Under the pieces are notes generated by a model that saw only the letters and a program-made list of their open reading frames with translations, did no database searches and was not told where the DNA came from. A stretch of DNA of 64,000 nucleotides from Salinisphaera sp963835375 (lineage in GTDB: Bacteria; Pseudomonadota; Gammaproteobacteria; Nevskiales; Salinisphaeraceae). The translations under genes were made by a program, and so were the position numbers. The DNA lies in contig CAWIGB010000015.1 in the NCBI GenBank assembly GCA_963835375.1, positions 124,001 to 188,000 on the forward strand. Reading direction: 5' to 3'. This document shows, in pieces, positions 61,543 through 64,000 of the stretch; position 1 is the stretch's first letter; the number at the start of each line of letters is the position of its first letter.

Positions 61543-62040
61543 ATGCGCTACCGCCGTAACTACGTGAGTGGCGGTTGTTACTTCTTCACCGTGGTGACTG
61601 CAGGCCGCCGCTCGTGGTTTCGCGAGGCCGGCCATGTTGATCTGGTGCGGGATGCGATACGAAACGTGCGATCGCGCCACCCATTCAGCATCGAGGCGAT
61701 GGTCGTCCTGCCGGATCATTTGCATGCCATCTGGACGTTGCCGCCGGACGATCAGGATTATTCGCGGCGCTGGCGGCTGGTCAAAACCCATGTCTCCAAA
61801 CGCATCGCCACCGCGGCGCCGATATGGCAATCGCGGTTCTGGGAACATACGATCCGCGATGAAACCGATTTCGCCCGGCATATGGATTACATCCACTACA
61901 ACCCGGTCAAGCACGGACTGGTCGCAACGCCTGCGGACTGGCCCCATTCGAGCTTCGCGCATTGTGTGCAGCAAGGCCGGTACGCACCCGACTGGGGTCA
62001 CGTGCCGCCAGCAATACCCGACGGTATCGGTCATGAATAA
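61543..62040 (+). CDS. REP-associated tyrosine transposase (RAYT, IS200-like)
   Basis: RAYTs are single-copy HUH nucleases thought to bind and move REP palindromes, recognising a 5' GTAG before the hairpin in E. coli. ATG 61543 follows GGGAG. The 165-residue product has the HUH motif in VVLPDHLHAIWTLP and the catalytic tyrosine in HMDYIHYNPVKHGLV, both complete. RNYVSGGCYFFTVVTAGRR is the family start. The frame is intact. It sits between REP arrays B1 and B2, the layout called a REPtron. Confidence 0.93.
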   Translation: MRYRRNYVSGGCYFFTVVTAGRRSWFREAGHVDLVRDAIRNVRSRHPFSIEAMVVLPDHLHAIWTLPPDDQDYSRRWRLVKTHVSKRIATAAPIWQSRFWEHTIRDETDFARHMDYIHYNPVKHGLVATPADWPHSSFAHCVQQGRYAPDWGHVPPAIPDGIGHE

Positions 62041-62062
62041 TGGCGCGATGGGAATCCTTCAC

Positions 62063-62757
62063 GTCGGATTACGCCTGCGGCTAATCCGACCTACGCAAGA
62101 CGGACGAGCGAACCGGCGTGGGCCGGTCAACCCGCGTAGGTCGGCTTAGGCCGAAGGCCGTAAGCCGACAGCGCGAACCCGGTGAGTGGCATTCGATGTC
62201 GTAGCCTGGCGTGGGTGCGAGGCCGACGTCGGATTACGCCTGCGGCTAATCCGACCTACGCAAGACGGACGAGCGAACCGGCGTAGGCCGGTCAACCCGC
62301 GTAGGTCGGCTTAGGCCGAAGGCCGTAAGCCGACAGCGCAAACCCGGCGAGTGGCATTCGATGTCGTAGCCTGGCGTGGGTGCGAGGCCGACGTCGGATT
62401 ACGCCTGCGGCTAATCCGACCTACGCAAGACGGGTGAGCGAACCGACGTGGGCCGGTCAACCCGCGTAGGTCGGCTTAGGCCGAAGGCCGTAAGCCGACA
62501 GCGCGAACCCGGCGAGTGGCATTCGATGTCGTAGCCTGGCGTGGGTGCGAGGCCGACGTCGGATTACGCCTGCGGCTAATCCGACCTACGCAAGACGGGC
62601 GAGCGAACCGGCGTAGGCCGGTCAACCCGCGTAGGTCGGCTTAGGCCGAAGGCCGTAAGCCGACAGCGCGAGCCCGCGAGCGGGCCTCGGTGCCATTGTC
62701 CCAGCAGGCCAGCGCCGAACCTGTCGGATTACGCCTGCGGCTAATCCGACCTACGGG
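62063..62757. repeat. Tandem REP array B2, 165-bp period, downstream of the RAYT gene
   Basis: A 165-bp unit starts at 62063, 62228, 62393 and 62558; three complete copies are almost identical, and the fourth diverges after its second palindrome. Each unit has a palindrome GTCGGATTACGCC...ATCCGACCTACG, a spacer, and the partner starting GTAGGTCGGCTTAGGCCGAA. A final single palindrome ends at about 62757. No gene is encoded between the RAYT stop and 62803. Confidence 0.92.
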
Positions 62758-62802
62758 GTGGCAGGGCTTGCGGGTGAGCCGTGGCCTAGCCAGATGGACG
62801 CC

Positions 62803-64000
62803 TCAAACGCGCTCGCCGTCTTGAATCCGCTGGCGCAAAATATGAGCTTGGCGACGGATCGCGTCCATCAGCCCCTCATCCGCGCGTTTCTTCTCCAGGT
62901 TCTTCACCTGAAACACCATGCGACGGTTATCGCGAAACGCATTGAGATTACGGTCGAGGAAATCCCAGTAAAGCGTTGTTATCGGACAGGCGTTATCGCC
63001 CGCTGCTTGCTTGTAATCGAACCGGCAACTCTTGCAGTGATTGCTCATCTTGTTGATGTAATTGCCTGATGCACAATACGGTTTGGTCCCGAGGAGGCCG
63101 CCGTCGCCAAACTGGCTCATGCCCAGCGTGTTGGGCAGGCTGGCCCAATCGATCGAGTCGAGATACATGGCCATGTGCCACTCGTGGAATCGGTAGGGAT
63201 GGACGCCAGCCACGAGTGCAAACAGGCCGAGCACCATCAGCCGCTGGATGTGATGCGCATAGCCGTTGTCGAGCACGTTTCGCATGGCATCGGCAACACA
63301 GGCCATATCCGTGTCGCCATCCCAGAACGCGCGCGGTACCGGCAACTCGGCGCGCAAGACGTTCCGACGGGCATAGCCCGGCATTTCGCGCCAGTAGATG
63401 CCGCGCACGAATTCCCGCCAGCCGAGTACCTGGCGGACGTAGCCTTCCACGCTGTTGAGCGGCGCCTTGCCGGCGATGTACGCATCAACTGCTGCATCGA
63501 CGCATTCGCGTGGGTCGATGAGATGGAGGTTGAGCGCCGCGGAAAGCCGGGAGTGATACGCAAACTGCATGTCCGTCCAGAGCGCATCCTGATAGTCGCC
63601 GAACAGCGCGAGCCGGATGATCGACGAAATCGCGCAACGCGGTACGCGCTTCGTCGCGGGTCACGGGCAGGTCGAAGCTGCCGATATGGCCCGGATGGTC
63701 GCCGAATCGTGCCGCGACCATGTCGATGACTTCGCGCGTGATGTCGTCGGCACGAAAGCGACGGACGTGCGGAAGCTTCCCGGGCCCGTTGCGGCCGAAG
63801 GTCTGCTCGGTTCTGCTTGTCGAAATTCCATTGGCCGCCTTCCGGCTTGTCACCATCCATCAGGATATTCTCGGCGCGCCGCATCCAGCGATAGAAATGC
63901 TCCAGCAGCAGCGAACCGCGTTCATCGGCCCAGGCGTTGAACGCCTCGCGACTGCAATAGAAATGGCGATCCGGCCGAACCTGCAAGGGCAGTTCGTGTG
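62803..64000 (-). CDS. Cryptochrome/photolyase-family protein with 4Fe-4S cluster (FeS-BCP type), 5' end outside window, frame-broken
   Basis: This matches the deoxyribodipyrimidine photolyase-related family (COG3046), whose members bind FAD and an iron-sulfur cluster; several repair 6-4 photoproducts. Visible blocks: CSREAFNAWADERGSLLLEH, HFYRWMRRAENILMDGDKPE, VRQVLGWREFVRGIYWREMP, FHEWHMAMYLDSIDWASLPN. Cluster cysteines are in PYCASGNYINKMSNHCKSC and AGDNACPITTLYWDFLDRN. Frame changes lie near 63625 and 63810. About the N-terminal quarter is missing at the window edge. It reads toward array B2. Confidence 0.88.

Noticed and set aside
58929..62757. CRISPR array
   Set aside because: The repeated unit is 151-165 bp with identical spacers, each containing palindromic REP pairs. 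There are no short direct repeats with unique spacers and no cas genes.

Overview
The window is a chromosomal stretch of a high-GC gammaproteobacterium. Gene orders support this: nusA-infB-rbfA-truB-rpsO-pnp, smc-zipA-ligA, trpS-scpA-scpB, gyrA-serC-pheA-hisC-tyrA-aroA-cmk-rpsA-ihfB-lapA-lapB, gcvR-bcp beside dapA, and ffs-dnaX-ybaB-recR. All are typical of the Pseudomonas/Xanthomonas/Salinisphaera side of the class. A Salinisphaera-like host is my guess only; no rRNA is present to test it.

Layout. 1-7.1 kb: translation and RNA-decay cluster (nusA end to pnp). 7.4-10.7 kb: phaR, dksA, cysZ, a glycine-zipper lipoprotein and queF. 10.85-17.5 kb: smc, zipA, ligA. 17.6-20.8 kb: an unknown small gene, a TonB-dependent receptor, bolA and yciI. 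20.9-29.5 kb: yciO, trpS, scpA, scpB, fpr, rluB, an endonuclease III-like gene, gph, ubiG and an amidohydrolase. 29.7-44.2 kb: the gyrA to lapB supra-operon, with aromatic amino acid, serine, histidine, nucleotide and ribosomal functions in series. 44.2-50.7 kb: bepA, perM, phoH-like, bcp, gcvR, dapA. 50.7-53.9 kb: accessory zone with a broken IS630 transposase carrying a small inverted-repeat element, a short BamC-like lipoprotein, a duplicated tRNA-Ser (one copy split by a 153-bp hairpin-rich insert), SRP RNA and a second kind of TIR element. 53.9-58.4 kb: dnaX, ybaB, recR, phhB, orn. 58.4-64 kb: a candidate small RNA, tandem arrays of paired REP palindromes, a REP-associated tyrosine transposase (RAYT), and two photolyase/cryptochrome-family genes.

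The most striking mobile system is the REP/RAYT neighbourhood at 56.3-62.8 kb. Palindromes beginning with GTAG and ending near CCGACA are absent from the first 56 kb. Here they form near-identical tandem arrays with periods of 151, 154 and 165 bp around a HUH transposase of the family known to act on such repeats.

A second feature runs through the window: more than 30 single-base frame breaks in conserved, mostly essential genes (infB, ligA, gyrA, serA, pheA, hisC, dapA, dnaX and others). Most are one extra base, often lengthening a short homopolymer, and the neighbouring frame continues the family sequence without loss. This looks like insertion-biased sequencing error rather than gene decay. 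I therefore annotate these as single CDS spanning the breaks and give the break positions.
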